Assembly: GCA_000231825.2 (NCBI GenBank)
Contig: JH720300.1
Span: 230,253 to 294,252, forward strand
Length of the DNA stretch: 64,000 bases
Source: Tetrahymena elliotti 4EA
Lineage: Eukaryota > Ciliophora > Oligohymenophorea > Hymenostomatida > Tetrahymenidae
Direction: 5' to 3'
This document shows, in pieces, positions 40,107-51,223 of the stretch. The notes beneath the pieces were generated by a model that saw nothing but the letters and a program-made list of their open reading frames with translations, was not told the origin of the DNA and did no database searches. Made by a program: the position numbers and the translations under genes. The stretch's first letter is position 1, and each line of letters opens with the position of its first letter.

Positions 40107-41618
40107 TAAAAATATCATTATTTGTTTAGAAACTGCAAATTCATTTATAAAATAAGAAGATTTACTATAAACCTTAAACATCTAACTATAAAAATATTAT
40201 CTTAATATTTTGTATTTTATTCTTACTATCTTTTATGTAAGTTAAGTTTATTAAATATTATTTTATTTTCTTATATTAAAAGAATAAGAATTTACATTTT
40301 TATAAACTCTAATTTCAAACTTTTATGAGTAAACTTTTTTTAATTTTGAAATGCTGTCCATACCAGATTAAGATCAAGTATTAACTTAAAAAGATAATCT
40401 TAAATATAATGGCTTGAATTTAATTTTAAATAAAAATTTTAAAGAATTGAAAAAAGATTTGTATTAACATTTTAAAAAAATAAAATGAGCTCCAAATGTT
40501 CAAATGTTGAGTTTGTCAGTAATTTCAATAAAAATTATGTTTGCTTTGAGGAAAAGTTTAAACCAATTTACTTTGAATAAATAAAACTAATACTTATCAA
40601 ATTAAAATACTAAAGTTTATTCAATAATTTTTTCATAAACTTTAGATAAAAAATCAGAATTCAGTGTTAATGATAAAATTTATTTACTTTAAAAATAAAA
40701 CAAAATATGAAGGAGAAGGTAGATTCATTTTAAACAATTAGAAATTGATTATATTTTGAAATGAAATGGATTTTTAAATTCTTAAAATATTTCATCTAAA
40801 TGTAATTAATTCAAAAGAATAATTAAAATCTGAATTTAATTAATTATTCTTAATTGAATGACTAACAATTAACTTTTCTAAAAGATACCAAGTTAAACTT
40901 GATTCAAGAGGTATTTGGAAAAAAAGATTTCAATTAATTTTTTAATATTGTAAATGTAAATCATAGTAATCATTTCTATCTATCGTTTTGTTTCAAATAT
41001 TTTTAATAATATTCTTGATAATTATCCAAAAATAATATATAATTAATATAGTAATTGATGTTTTGTGTACATAATAAATCTTAAAAAGAAATTTTATAAT
41101 AGATAACTATTTTAAGAAGATATTAGCTCTTAATTATTATCATCAAATAATTTGATTAGATTAGGATTATAAAGAATACCAATAAAAGATAAGATAATTT
41201 GTACTTTTTAAATCTTCTTTCTAAGAGAATTTATAATAAATAAAATAAGTTTTTTAATTTAAAATATTATTAAAAATTAGAAATATCTTTAGGAAATTTG
41301 AATAAAATATTTAAGAACTTTTGAGAATGATTTTGATATATTTGTTTTATTATTATATGAAAAGATGAATTAATTATCAAACAAACAAAATCATGCACTG
41401 TTTGCTATGAAAGATTTATAAAAGAAATGAAATAATAAATGATTATGATTAGATAGAAATATTAATTATTTATATATTTATATATCATGCTTTAAAAAAG
41501 ATAAGCATAATAAAAGAATTTAAACTCACCTTCTTTTAAAGGATATTTAATCTGACTTAATTTTGAAAAAGAATTTGATTAAAAGTTAAATAAATTTGTT
41601 AAGATTTATTAAAAGGAG
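40107..41618. other. Intergenic AT-rich region
   Basis: About 1.5 kb with no sustained frame, repeat unit or RNA gene that I can support. It separates the PAS membrane protein gene from the first cathepsin gene and should carry the latter's promoter. Confidence 0.5.
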
Positions 41619-42746
41619 ATGATTAAATATATTATTTTCGCTGCTATTCTTTTAAGTACAGTTTCTTGCAAGCCTAAATGGCATTAACTTCAAAACTACA
41701 CCTTTGAATAATACATGATTGATTATGAAAGGGAATATCAAGTAAATTCTGAAGAATATGAAGAAAGAAAAGAAATCTTTGAAAGAAATTTGAGAGAAGT
41801 CATTGCTTTTAATAATTAGAATCATTCATACAAAAAGGGTATTAACAATCTCAGTGATTAAAATTAAATGGAATTCGCTAGTAAACTTGGCTATAAGAAG
41901 GAAGCCAACAACAAAAATAACCCTGTTTACCGTATGCTCTCTAAGACCCACACTGCTTCTGGTTTGACTGATTTACCCGAGAGTGTAGATTGGAGAGAAT
42001 TTGGTGTTGTTTCACCTGTTAAGGATTAAGGTGGTTGTGGCTCTTGTTGGGCTTTCGCTGCTGCTTCTGTTTTAGAAAGTGCTGCTGCTATAGCTGCTGG
42101 ACCTGGTTAATTAAAAACTCTTTCTACTCAATAACTTGTTTCTTGTGTCTAAAATCTTAACAAGTGCGGTGGTAGTGGTGGTTGTTCTGGTGCTACTGCT
42201 GAATTGGCTTTCACCTACACTACTTTGAATGGTATCACTTCTGAATATAAATACGGCTATTAATCTTACTAAGGTACCACTTATTCCTGCAAGTATGATC
42301 CCAAGACCTAAACACCCGAAGTTACCAATTAAGGTTATGCTAATGTTACCCCTAACGATTAAAATGCTCTCCTTGAAGCTGTTGCCACTGTTGGTCCTAT
42401 TGCTATCTCTGTTGATGCTTCTAATTGGGCTAGCTATGAAGAAGGTGTTTTTGATGGTTGTGACTTTGACAAGAACATCGATATCAATCACGCTGTTGTC
42501 TTAGTTGGTTATGGTACTGATCCTAAGTATGGAGATTACTGGTTGGTCAGAAACTCCTGGGGAACTGATTTCGGTGAGGATGGTTACATTAGAGTCAAGA
42601 GAACTGACAAAGCCTAATGTGGTACTGACACTACTCCTACTGATGGTTTTGGTTGTGATGGTGACGAAGATCCTATTAAGGTTTGTGGTATGTGTGGTAT
42701 TCTCTCTGATAGCTCATATCCTCTTAAAGTTGCTGTTAAAGGTTGA
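41619..42746 (+). CDS. Cathepsin-L-like papain-family cysteine protease (375 aa), copy A
   Basis: Intronless, 376 codons including TGA. A short signal peptide ([13 protein letters not shown]) is followed by an I29-type inhibitory prodomain ([26 protein letters not shown]). Mature-domain landmarks are all present: oxyanion Gln and catalytic Cys143 in [11 protein letters not shown], His291 in [11 protein letters not shown] and Asn312 in RNSWG. It is expected to be a secreted or lysosomal endopeptidase made as a zymogen. The C-terminal extension after the usual end contains CGMCG and SSYPLKVAV, shared with copy B at 50084. Codon use is visibly less AT-rich (GCT, GGT, ACC, AAG) than in neighbouring genes, which in ciliates usually goes with high expression. 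The two paralogues sit on the same strand about 7.3 kb apart. Confidence 0.95.
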
Positions 42747-44448
42747 GAAAATTAATAAAAATGATTAAATAATAAATAGCTCACTCAAATAAATTTATAA
42801 TGTGCATGCAATTTTATATACTGCATGCAAAGTATGCTCATTAAGAATAAAATATTAATTTTATCTAATTTCTTTCTTATTTTCTGAAATAAAATTATTT
42901 TTTTATTAATTAATTAAAAATTTAAGAATCTAAATGATTAATTAATTTACGAAATAGTAAGTAACTAATTTATCTTGATTACTTTAAATTATAAATCCAT
43001 TCTCATAAATAATACTAATTTTCATTAAATTAAAAAAAATTGATCAATAAATCTTATTTGTAAAAGAATCTTAGATTCATAAACAAAGAGAGAATCAATA
43101 ATTATATGAGTTTATGATTATTAAGAATGTTAGATTCATTAATAAATATAGAGTCAATAATTATATAAGCCTTGTAGAGATTCGATTAATATTGAAAACG
43201 ATATACTTTCCTATAAAACTATTTTTAAAAGCATAAATAAAAAATGTAAGCAATTTGTAAATTCTAAAACTTTTATCAATTTTTAATGTCGTTTAAATAA
43301 ATATTATTATTTTTTAATACAATATTTCTTTTTGTATAAATAAAATACAAAATCAATATTTTAGAGAAGTATGTTATTTTCTCATTAATAAAATTACTTG
43401 AAAAAAATAAAAAAATTTAAAGAATAAAGTTAACTAACTATCTATCACAAATTTAATGTGATGTAAAACAATAATCTTAATCCAGCCTATAAAATACTAA
43501 TAATTCTTAGAAATTTTCTGATTTAACATTTTCAAGCTTCTAAATTATTTTTGAAGATATACTAAGCAAAGCAAATTTATGCTCTCATAAAAAATAATAA
43601 AGAAAGTAATTTAAGTTAAGTTAATCATTTAATGAATTCAAGTTCTTTTAATGATTATCACAGATACTATTTAATATGTAATGAATATCTTAAATAGAAA
43701 ACCCTATAAATTAGATATAGTCACTTTGAAGTTTTGTATTGATAAAGTAAATAAAAGATATACAATTTATTTACAATTTTTTTATTAAAAAAATCGAAAA
43801 AATAATTTAAAACCATTAATAAATATTTTTATTTTATCAATAAAGTATGTTAACAATATGAAATTAGGTAATAATTCCTTTTATTTTATTGATTTTTTTA
43901 AGAGTTTTCTCAAATAGGTTAAATTAGAGCAAAAATTTATGAAAGATTTTAAAATATTTCATTTAAAAAATGTTAATAAATTAATTCAAAAATTCAACCA
44001 CATAATGAAGTATTTAAGTAAATTATTAATAAAATTTTAAAGAGTATTCATTAACAAGAAGTTAATGATCAAATATGGTACAGTTCTAGTAAATTATTAT
44101 TAAATTTTTTAGTTGAGGTTGATAGATTTAGTTTATAAATACAAAAATTGAAAAGTATCATTATTCCGGAAATAATAAACAATTTTTGCTGTAGGAAAAG
44201 ATGTAATGAATAAGATAGACAATATCTATTGGTTTTGATGATGAATTCAGTTTTAAGAAATCTTAAATATTTGAATTTATTTATTACTTCTATTCTTATT
44301 TTTATGTTCACTCTAAATAGCTTAGTAAGATTTTTTTTATATTTCTTAAGATTTATTTTAAAAAAATTAGATATTAATTAAAAAATTATAGTACTGAAAA
44401 ATAATATTTGAAGCTTACATTAACAATTGAGAGTTAAAAAAAATTTAA
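42747..44448. other. Intergenic AT-rich region
   Basis: About 1.7 kb downstream of cathepsin copy A. It includes two copies of TGCATGCAA about 20 bases apart near 42803-42830, in the probable 3' UTR, and an imperfect tandem duplication at 43071-43170. No convincing gene was found. A minus-strand frame at 44069-44311 is AT-driven and not supported. Confidence 0.5.
43071..43170. repeat. Imperfect direct repeat, period about 59 bases
   Basis: The block starting TTAGATTCAT at 43071 recurs at 43130. Both units contain a GAATCAATAATTATAT- or GAGTCAATAATTATAT-like core at the same offset. Two units only. It is likely a local duplication in non-coding DNA with no evident function. Confidence 0.6.
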
Positions 44449-45435
44449 ATGGGTAAAAATAAAAAGTAAAAGAAATAAATAAGCAGCGAGGAAGATGACT
44501 AAGATGAAGGTATGTATACCTAATTGACAGAAATAAAATAAGATGATTTACAAAAAAAGAAAAATAAAAGTAAAGATAATGGTTAAGCTAAGAAGAGATC
44601 ATCCTCATCTTCAGGAAATTAAAATAAAAAAGGTCATGATGATGAAGAGGAATTAGTTGAAGTTGACATGTTTGATGGACAAGTTGAGTCAAACAATAAT
44701 TTTCCAAATTTAAAAAATTTGAATGGGTTCATAGTTAAATAGTAATTTAGACCATGTGAAGCATTAACTGGATTTTAAACAAAAAATGTATATGATGTTT
44801 TTCCTGCTGATTAGGAAGATATTGAAATAAACAAATAAAGTATCCCTATTTTGAGATCCTTAGAAGAAAGTAATTGTTGTGTTAGAAATTTATTATCTGG
44901 AAGATGCAGACCATTTGAGATGTCAGTCTCTACTCATAACAGTTATGGAGATTAAGAATTTTAAGAAAATGTTATTCTAGTTCTCAAGAGGGAATTTAAA
45001 TGTACTTTTTTATGCTGGCAAAGACCTACTATTGAGGTCTTTTAAGTTAAAAACGGTATCAATGAATTATTAGGAAGAGTTGTTAACCCTTTCAATTTTT
45101 GCGATTTGGATGTTTTAGTTTTTGATAGATTTGATAAGTAGCTATTTGCTATTGAAGGCTCATGTTGTTCATTTGGTTTTCTATTCTAAAATTTTGGATG
45201 TAGACCTTGCTAAGAATTATTATTCACAGTAAAAGATAGTGAAGGAAATGATTATACATAAATAAAAAAGAAATAGATAGGTTGTTATGTAGGTTGTGTA
45301 AGTGATACCTCTAAGTATTTTATAGAATTTCCAGAAGCTATTGATAACACAAAAAAGACTCTATTACTAGCTGCTACTATTCTTTTAGATTATATATATT
45401 TTGAAGGGGGAAGCAAAATCTGCTTAAATCTTTGA
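44449..45435 (+). CDS. Phospholipid scramblase family protein (328 aa)
   Basis: Intronless, 329 codons including TGA. Residues 1 to about 75 are basic and acidic low complexity (Lys/Gln, SSEEDDQDE, RSSSSSG). From about residue 120 the scramblase domain appears: IPILRSLEESNCCVRN, a Cys-rich centre (CRPFEMS, CTFLCWQRPTIEVFQV, GSCCSFGF, RPCQELLFTV, GCYVGCVSD). It ends with the typical motif FIEFPEAIDN followed by TLLLAATILLDYIYFE, where the last hydrophobic stretch corresponds to the family's C-terminal membrane-inserted helix. Scramblases of this family move phospholipids between leaflets or bind lipids in response to calcium. The activity of this copy is inferred from family membership. It lies on the same strand as both cathepsins, between them. 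Confidence 0.88.
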
Positions 45436-46239
45436 ATATTAGTTTATTTTCTTAGTAGAAAAGCATAATAAAGTTGTTAAATATGAGATAAATATAATAT
45501 TTAATAGAGTAAAATAAATATAAAAATCTTTTAAAGAATAAATGAATTAATTTGTATAAATAGATAAATAAAATAATGTTTTATATTAAAATTGGATAAT
45601 TATTTAGGTTAATCTATCTAATCACTTATTTATCAAATTCTTATTTTCATTTTCAAATGATTCTCATACCTTTTTGAGAAAATAAACTTTATCTATCTCA
45701 CCAATATTTATTAAAAAAGAAAATCTTTCATAAAAACATATAAATTTATTCTACTAATCATTCATTATATTACATTTACTAAAATTTACATAAAATTTAA
45801 TTGAAGTCAAGTTTTAAATTAACAAAAATCAATTTTACAAACTCTTTTTTATATTTTTATAAAGATGCAATATATATTTTGGAAAAAAAAATTAGATTTA
45901 GTTTTGAGTTTAATTATCAGCAAAAAATTACTTTGCTGTTATTTAATGTTCATATTAAAATTAAAAATTTTTAATTTAAAAGTTTTTATCTTTGTAAATT
46001 TTATTGAAAAAATTTAAATAAAACAGATCATTTTTTGTAAATATGAAGTTTTTATACAAAGTTGTTAAAAAACACACACTATTTATTTTTTTTAAAGGGT
46101 GTAAAAATGTAAACATATAAATTTAATAAAAATGAATTTATAAAATGCCAATTTACAATTATAATTAATTTTTTGAGTAGATTTTATTATTCGTTTAAAT
46201 TTATTTCTAATATTTCTTTTGAATGCAAATTTAAATATA
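45436..46239. other. Convergent intergenic region
   Basis: About 800 bases between the 3' ends of the scramblase (+) and the fluoride exporter (minus). It consists of AT-rich homopolymers only, with no frame or repeat supported. Confidence 0.55.
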
Positions 46240-47181
46240 TCAGTCATTTATTTTGCTAATATATTTAACTATTATAGCTGATATAATACAAGCTCCAAAG
46301 GTACCTAGATTATAAACCAAAGATCTAAATTTGTTTTTTGAAAAATTATTTATTGTATCATTAGCCCATGAAGAAACTGTTGAAAGAGAGCCCATTGAAC
46401 CAAATTATATTTAATAACATATTGATTAGTCTATGCAAGTAACTTGTAATATAAAAGCGATAACAGTTCCAAACCAGTTTGATAAAAAAGTTCCAATTTA
46501 GAAACAAGAAAGAATAGTATTAAGTTTTGCACATAAAATAAATCTTGGTAAAGCCCCAACAGGCCCAAATAGCATTTCATATAATGTATTTACATCAAAA
46601 TATTTTGAAAATGCTATACTAAAACCAATAATTTATAGAATGATGATAGTTATTATTATTGATATTTCATAATTAGTATTTTTTTTAATTTATTCATTTT
46701 ATTAAGCTTACTATTGTGGTTGATCTTTTATTTTTTATCTTTTTCTTGAATAAAATGCAAAATCAGCTAAAATCCTTCCTAAAAAAACACAAATTAAGGG
46801 AATAATAATTCCACTTAATATATCTACAGCTATATATTTGTTTTCTTATTTTTCTAAAATACCAATTATCCAGCTTGAAAATGTTGTTAGAGATCCACAA
46901 AAGCCTACAGTAATTCCAAGATGTAGTAAGTTATAAGATTACTTAAAATCTGGTGATTAAAATACTCCCATCATAAATGAACCTACTGAGTTAGGCAGAA
47001 AAACAGAATATTATGTAAAAATATCATAATTTGAAGTTAGAGTTTTAAGGAGCCTTCTAGTTAGTACCCCAGGTAAACAAAATGCAATAACAGTGATTAC
47101 TTAAAGGATTGTTTCTTAAATAGCATTTTCATCCTTTTTAACCTTCTCTTATTCATTTTCTATTCAAAAATAATTTGTCAT
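46240..47181 (-). CDS. Two-domain fluoride exporter (CrcB/FEX type) with in-frame TGA at codon 6
   Basis: A 307-codon open frame on the minus strand (47163 down to the TGA at 46242-46240) encodes two tandem CrcB-like domains. Domain 1 has LPNSVGSFMMGVF and GFCGSLTTFSSW (about residues 93-104 counted from the ATG at 47181). Domain 2 has GPVGALPRFILC, IGTFLSNWFGTVIAF and FGSMGSLSTVSSW (about residue 261 on). Each half carries the conserved GxxGxxT/S-S-W segment and about four hydrophobic spans, the layout of eukaryotic FEX proteins that expel cytosolic fluoride. The puzzle is the start. The only suitable ATG (47181) is followed after five codons by an in-frame TGA (47166-47164). No other in-frame ATG precedes the first span, and no clear upstream exon with a GT donor is visible. 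The exporter identity is firm; the start is unresolved. Confidence 0.85.
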
Positions 47182-47352
47182 ATTAATTTAATTAAATTCA
47201 AATAGTAAATTAAATATATTTGTAAGGTGCAAAAGAATTAAGTAGATCTAACATAAGTGTGTTGATATTAAAATATGAATTTATTTTTTTAACTCTGAGC
47301 AAATTTATGTTTATAAAAAAGGTTTATTCACTAATAAAATCCTTATTTAAAA
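47182..47352. promoter_or_regulatory. Short divergent promoter region
   Basis: Only 171 bases separate the presumed ATG of the fluoride exporter (minus) from the ATG of the membrane protein at 47353 (+), so both promoters must lie here or overlap the genes. It is AT-rich. No specific element or fluoride-riboswitch-like fold was recognised. The assignment rests on position only. Confidence 0.35.
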
Positions 47353-47998
47353 ATGAATCCAATGAAGTAGAAGCCCAAAATTAGAAGGCATTTTTGGATC
47401 AAAATAATTTCCTTTTAAATAGAAAGATACTATAAATTGTAACATATTTGAATATTATCATTCTAAAAAATTATTTAGGCTAAATCTCCTAGGTTTATAA
47501 ATGCTAATATTACTTTAGCACATAGGTTTTTCTTCAACATCAGTCATTTCATTCATCGAGCAAAGTCTTAATAATAAATATCACAAAAGTTTAGACAAAA
47601 GCGCCTTTTTTAACTTGTTTTATATGGGTGTATATATTTTAATCCTTTCTTAATATTAAATACTTAGAAGTAAAAAATTGTATTTTTTTATCAAAAATCT
47701 AGCTTTAATTATAACTTTAACTAAAATTTTCTAACCAGAAGCTAAAAATTATCTATATTATTTATTAGGCAACACTCATCTAGATAAATACATATTTAAA
47801 AAAATTAACATATTGTTGATTTATTTTCACCTGAATTCATAGCTAATTACAATTAAAAAACCTCTCATGATTTTTTAAAAATAAATATCATAAAAAATAT
47901 CCTCAAAAAATAAAAAAAATAAAGAGGGGCATTAAGAAATTAAAATAAATATCTTAAGTTATTTTTAAAACAAAAAATAAGTATTTAAACTTAACTGA
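47353..47998 (+). CDS. SLC35F/DUF914-like membrane protein, short or truncated (201 aa)
   Basis: Two exons (47353-47438 and 47479-47998) with a 40-base GTAACA...TTAG intron keep phase and give 202 codons including TGA. The protein begins with a basic segment (KQKPKIRRHFWIKII). It then has hydrophobic spans: LNLLGLQMLILLQHIGF, FFNLFYMGVYILILSQY and FFIKNLALIITLTKIF. The spacing and the segment PEAKNYLYYLLGNT recall the N-terminal part of SLC35F nucleotide-sugar-transporter-like proteins (L-G-Q-x-L, then D-V-E-A-N-Y followed by A-Y-x-x-T). After about residue 140 the resemblance stops and the rest is Lys/Asn/Gln-rich, whereas the family usually exceeds 300 residues with ten spans. It is either a truncated copy or the 5' part of a gene whose later exons I cannot see. 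The family assignment is tentative. Confidence 0.45.
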
Positions 47999-49584
47999 AA
48001 GTTAGATACATAAATTTATTAATTAATGAAAATTTTTTTAATTCTTTAAATTTACTTGAAGATTTTAACTAATAATTAAATATCTAAGAAAACAATGGTA
48101 AAATATTTTTTTTTAATGATTTTAATTGACTCCAAATATTTGATATTAAAAAGTTAACTCACCACTATAATAAGCTCTTTTATAATCATTCCTGATAACT
48201 GTAATGCCAAAAGTGAAGAATACTATCCTTTTTAACTTAAATCATTTTTTTTAAGTTAATTACAAAAAATATCTAATTTCCATACATCTTATATTTAAAT
48301 TTACATTAATCTTTATTTATTACATTAATAAATACAAATTAAATGAAAAAAAAGGGATACATTTTAACAAGTAATTTATTTTCTTTCATATTATTTCATT
48401 TTCATCATTAAATTGTTATCTTATTCTTCTTGTTTACAAAAATTAATTCATTAAATTGTTTCATTCAGACACATATTATTTCTAACTCTCCATAAATTAA
48501 TTAATATTCTTGATAAATTAGATAAATTATTGATCTATTATTATTATAAATTTGTTAATAAAAATATTTTAAAAATAAGAGATGCATAAAACAATAATTT
48601 ATTATTTTTTCATCTTCATAAAAAGGAAATTCACACTTCATTCTTTTCATTGATAAAAGGAAATTAAAAATATTTAAAAAGAATCACTCTCTCTTTAAAC
48701 ATCCGAATATAGAGGTGTTTAGTATTACAACTAAATAAAAAATTAAATATAAATCAACAAAAATAAGATAAATTTAAAGGTTTAATCTAAAGAAACCTTA
48801 TAAAAATTCTCAATAATAAATTTTTGATAGATAATTTGATACTTTTTCTTTGAGATAAAACATCAAAAAAATTAATTAAAAATTTCTATTTATAGTTCTT
48901 TAATATTTTTTAATTACTGCTATACAGTTATATTTATTCTTTTATAATCTTACCTTTAAAAGTCACAAAAATGTTAAAATGAAATATGAAATAAACTCCA
49001 AAGTTGTTAATATAATTTATAGAAATATGACTTTACTTATTTTATAATTATTAATTTAAGTAGTCATAGTTTATTTCAATGAAAAAATTTTTATTTATTC
49101 AGATTAAAAGGCTGATAATACTTTCCACTGTTTTAAGAAATCAAAGTAATATGTTTAAGAAAAATTGTTTGTTTTCTAAATACAAAATAAAAAGATCATA
49201 TGAACTTAAAAAAATTTCAATAATTTCTTGATAATAATTAATTTATTTACTATAAAAATAGATAAACGAATGTTTTCCCTTTTTAGTTTGCTTATAAAAT
49301 TTTGATTAAAATGTTTATAAATAATATTCAAAATATCTTAAGAAAAAATAAAAAGGATAATTTAAGATTCTTCCAAAAAAACTCAATTTTCTTTTATTTC
49401 ACTGTATAAATATGATCGATTATCTAATTTTTGATAATTATTTCATAACAGCTTGGATATAGATTAAAACAACTTTTTGATCCCTTCTGAATTCTAATCG
49501 AATTTAATAAATAAATAAAAATTTGTATTCATAAATATTAATTTAAATAATAGATTTTGTTTATTTTTTGTCAAAAAATCTAGA
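47999..49584. other. AT-rich intergenic region with one possible minus-strand exon
   Basis: About 1.6 kb. On the minus strand near 48235-48170 a short segment reads RIVFFTFGITVIRNDYKR and is followed by a GTGAGT donor-like sequence, so an isolated exon is possible. I found no partner exons. The rest is homopolymer-rich with no supported feature. Confidence 0.35.
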
Positions 49585-49803
49585 ATGAGTTTTAAAACAA
49601 GAATTAAGTAAGCATTAATTTTAGCTAGACATTTAAATTCATTATTTGAGTTAGACATATGCAATAATACTTATTCTTAAATAAATATGCAAACAATTTA
49701 CTGAAGTTATTGTAAACGAAAATAATTGGAGTTAATCTCTAACGAATGGAAAAATTGTATTTATTCTGAGTGTGGAAGGAAGATTGAGAATAATGCTTTA
49801 TGA
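49585..49803 (+). pseudogene. Small Cys-rich frame interrupted by TGA at codon 40
   Basis: From ATG 49585 the frame reads MSFKTRIKQALILARHLNSL, then DICNNTYSQINMQTIY, a TGA at 49702-49704, and continues in the same frame SYCKRKQLELISNEWKNC, IYSECGRKIENNAL to a second TGA (49801-49803). If the internal TGA stood for Cys or Sec, the product would have a C-x-x-C ... C-x-x-x-x-C arrangement like a small zinc ribbon, with the TGA exactly at the first Cys position. It is either a decayed copy with a Cys codon mutated to TGA, a selenoprotein-type recoding, or chance. I cannot test for a SECIS element by eye. It lies 280 bases upstream of cathepsin copy B on the same strand. Confidence 0.35.
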
Positions 49804-50083
49804 AAAAAACTTTTTTTAGGCACTAAAATACTTTGTATAAGAAAATTAAAATTTCAATAAAAGAAATAGTTAAAGCTTTACTAAGAGCTTAAACACTAAT
49901 TTTGGCTATTGAAAATGCTATGAAACAACAAAAGTAAATGAATAATGAGATATGCAAATTCACTAATAATAATTAGGATTGAATGATTTACTATAAATAT
50001 CTATGTATCTTAAATCTGATTTGCATCGATATTTTTAATTAATTTAACAAATAATTAAAAAACTAAATAAAGTTTAAGGAAAC

Positions 50084-51223
50084 ATGAGTCCTTCTTTCAA
50101 ACAAATTTTCTTATGCTGTGCTCTTTTGAGTTTAGTTTTCTGTGCTCCTAAGTGGCACTAATTGAGTAACTATACCTTTGAACAATATGTTATTGACTTC
50201 AATAAAGGTTACACTCCTAATTCTTCTGAATACCACTTGAGAAAGACTATTTTCAACAAAAAACTCAAAGCTATCATTTCTTTCAATCAAGAATCTTAAT
50301 ACAACTATAAGAAGGGTGTCAACCATTTTACTGATTAAAGTGAATAAGAATTAGAAAATACAACATTTGGTTATGTTTCTTCTGGTTTGAAATCTTCATC
50401 CTCTTCAAATAGATTATTATCATCTATTCCTTCTAACATTACCCTTAAAGATTTACCTAAATCAGTTGACTGGAGAAAAAAGAAAGTTGTCACTCCTGTT
50501 AAAGATTAAGGAAGATGCGGATCTTGTTGGGCTTTTGCTTCTGCTGCAACTATTGAAAGTCATGCTGCTATTGCTAGCGGTAAGCTTAAGACTCTTTCTA
50601 CTTAATAACTTGTAAGTTGCGTTTAAAACGATTATAACTGTGGAGGTGTTGGTGGTTGCCATGGTGCTATTGCTGAATTGGCTTTTGGATATGTCTAATT
50701 ATTTGGTATTACATCTGATTATAAATACTCTTATTCTTCATACCAAGGAGTTGAAGAAGGAAAATGCAACTTCAATCCAGATAAATAATCAGTCGAAGTT
50801 ATGTTAGATGGTTACCTTAAGGTTAAAACCAATAGCTACGAAGATGTAATGATCGCTTTAGCTACTGTAGGTCCTTTGGCAGTTGCTGTTGATGCTTCTA
50901 AGTGGCATGATTATGAAGGTGGTGTATTTGATGGTTGTGATTATTCTAGTAACATGAATATTGGTCATGCTGTCGTTCTTGAAGGTTACGGAACTGATGA
51001 AGTTGAAGGAGACTATTGGATTGTTAGAAATTCCTGGGGAACCAAATTCGGAGAAAACGGTTACATCAGATTAAAAAGAGAATCTGAAACCAAGTGTGGT
51101 GTTGATTATACTCCCTTAAAAGGTTAAGCTTGTAAAGGTCAAGATCACCCTACTAGAGTATGTGGTTAATGTGCTATTTTATTTGATGCTTCCTATCCCT
51201 TAAATGTCAGAGTTGTTGGATGA
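50084..51223 (+). CDS. Cathepsin-L-like papain-family cysteine protease (379 aa), copy B
   Basis: Intronless, 380 codons including TGA. A signal peptide (FLCCALLSLVFC) is followed by a prodomain closely like copy A (KWHQLSNYTFEQY, YKKGVNHFTDQ) and a Ser-rich linker (SGLKSSSSSNRLLSS). Catalytic residues are Cys148 in DQGRCGSCWAF, His295 in IGHAVVLEGYG and Asn316 in RNSWG. The same unusual C-terminal extension as in copy A is present (CGQCAILFDASYPL). It is clearly a paralogue of the gene at 41619 with many substitutions, so the duplication is not recent. It is expected to be a zymogen-activated lysosomal or secreted endopeptidase. The Ser-rich stretch and the Gly-to-Arg change before the active-site Cys are the main differences visible. 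Confidence 0.95.

Noticed and set aside
42111..42491. Minus-strand frame of 126 codons opposite cathepsin copy A
   Set aside because: It is the antisense shadow of a frame rich in GCT/GGT codons. The plus strand has all protease motifs. The same applies to the plus-strand frames at 42229-42504 and 42505-42768.
44069..44311. Minus-strand 80-codon frame
   Set aside because: Lys/Ile/Asn/Phe-rich with no motif, no splice context and no neighbouring exon. Consistent with chance in AT-rich DNA.
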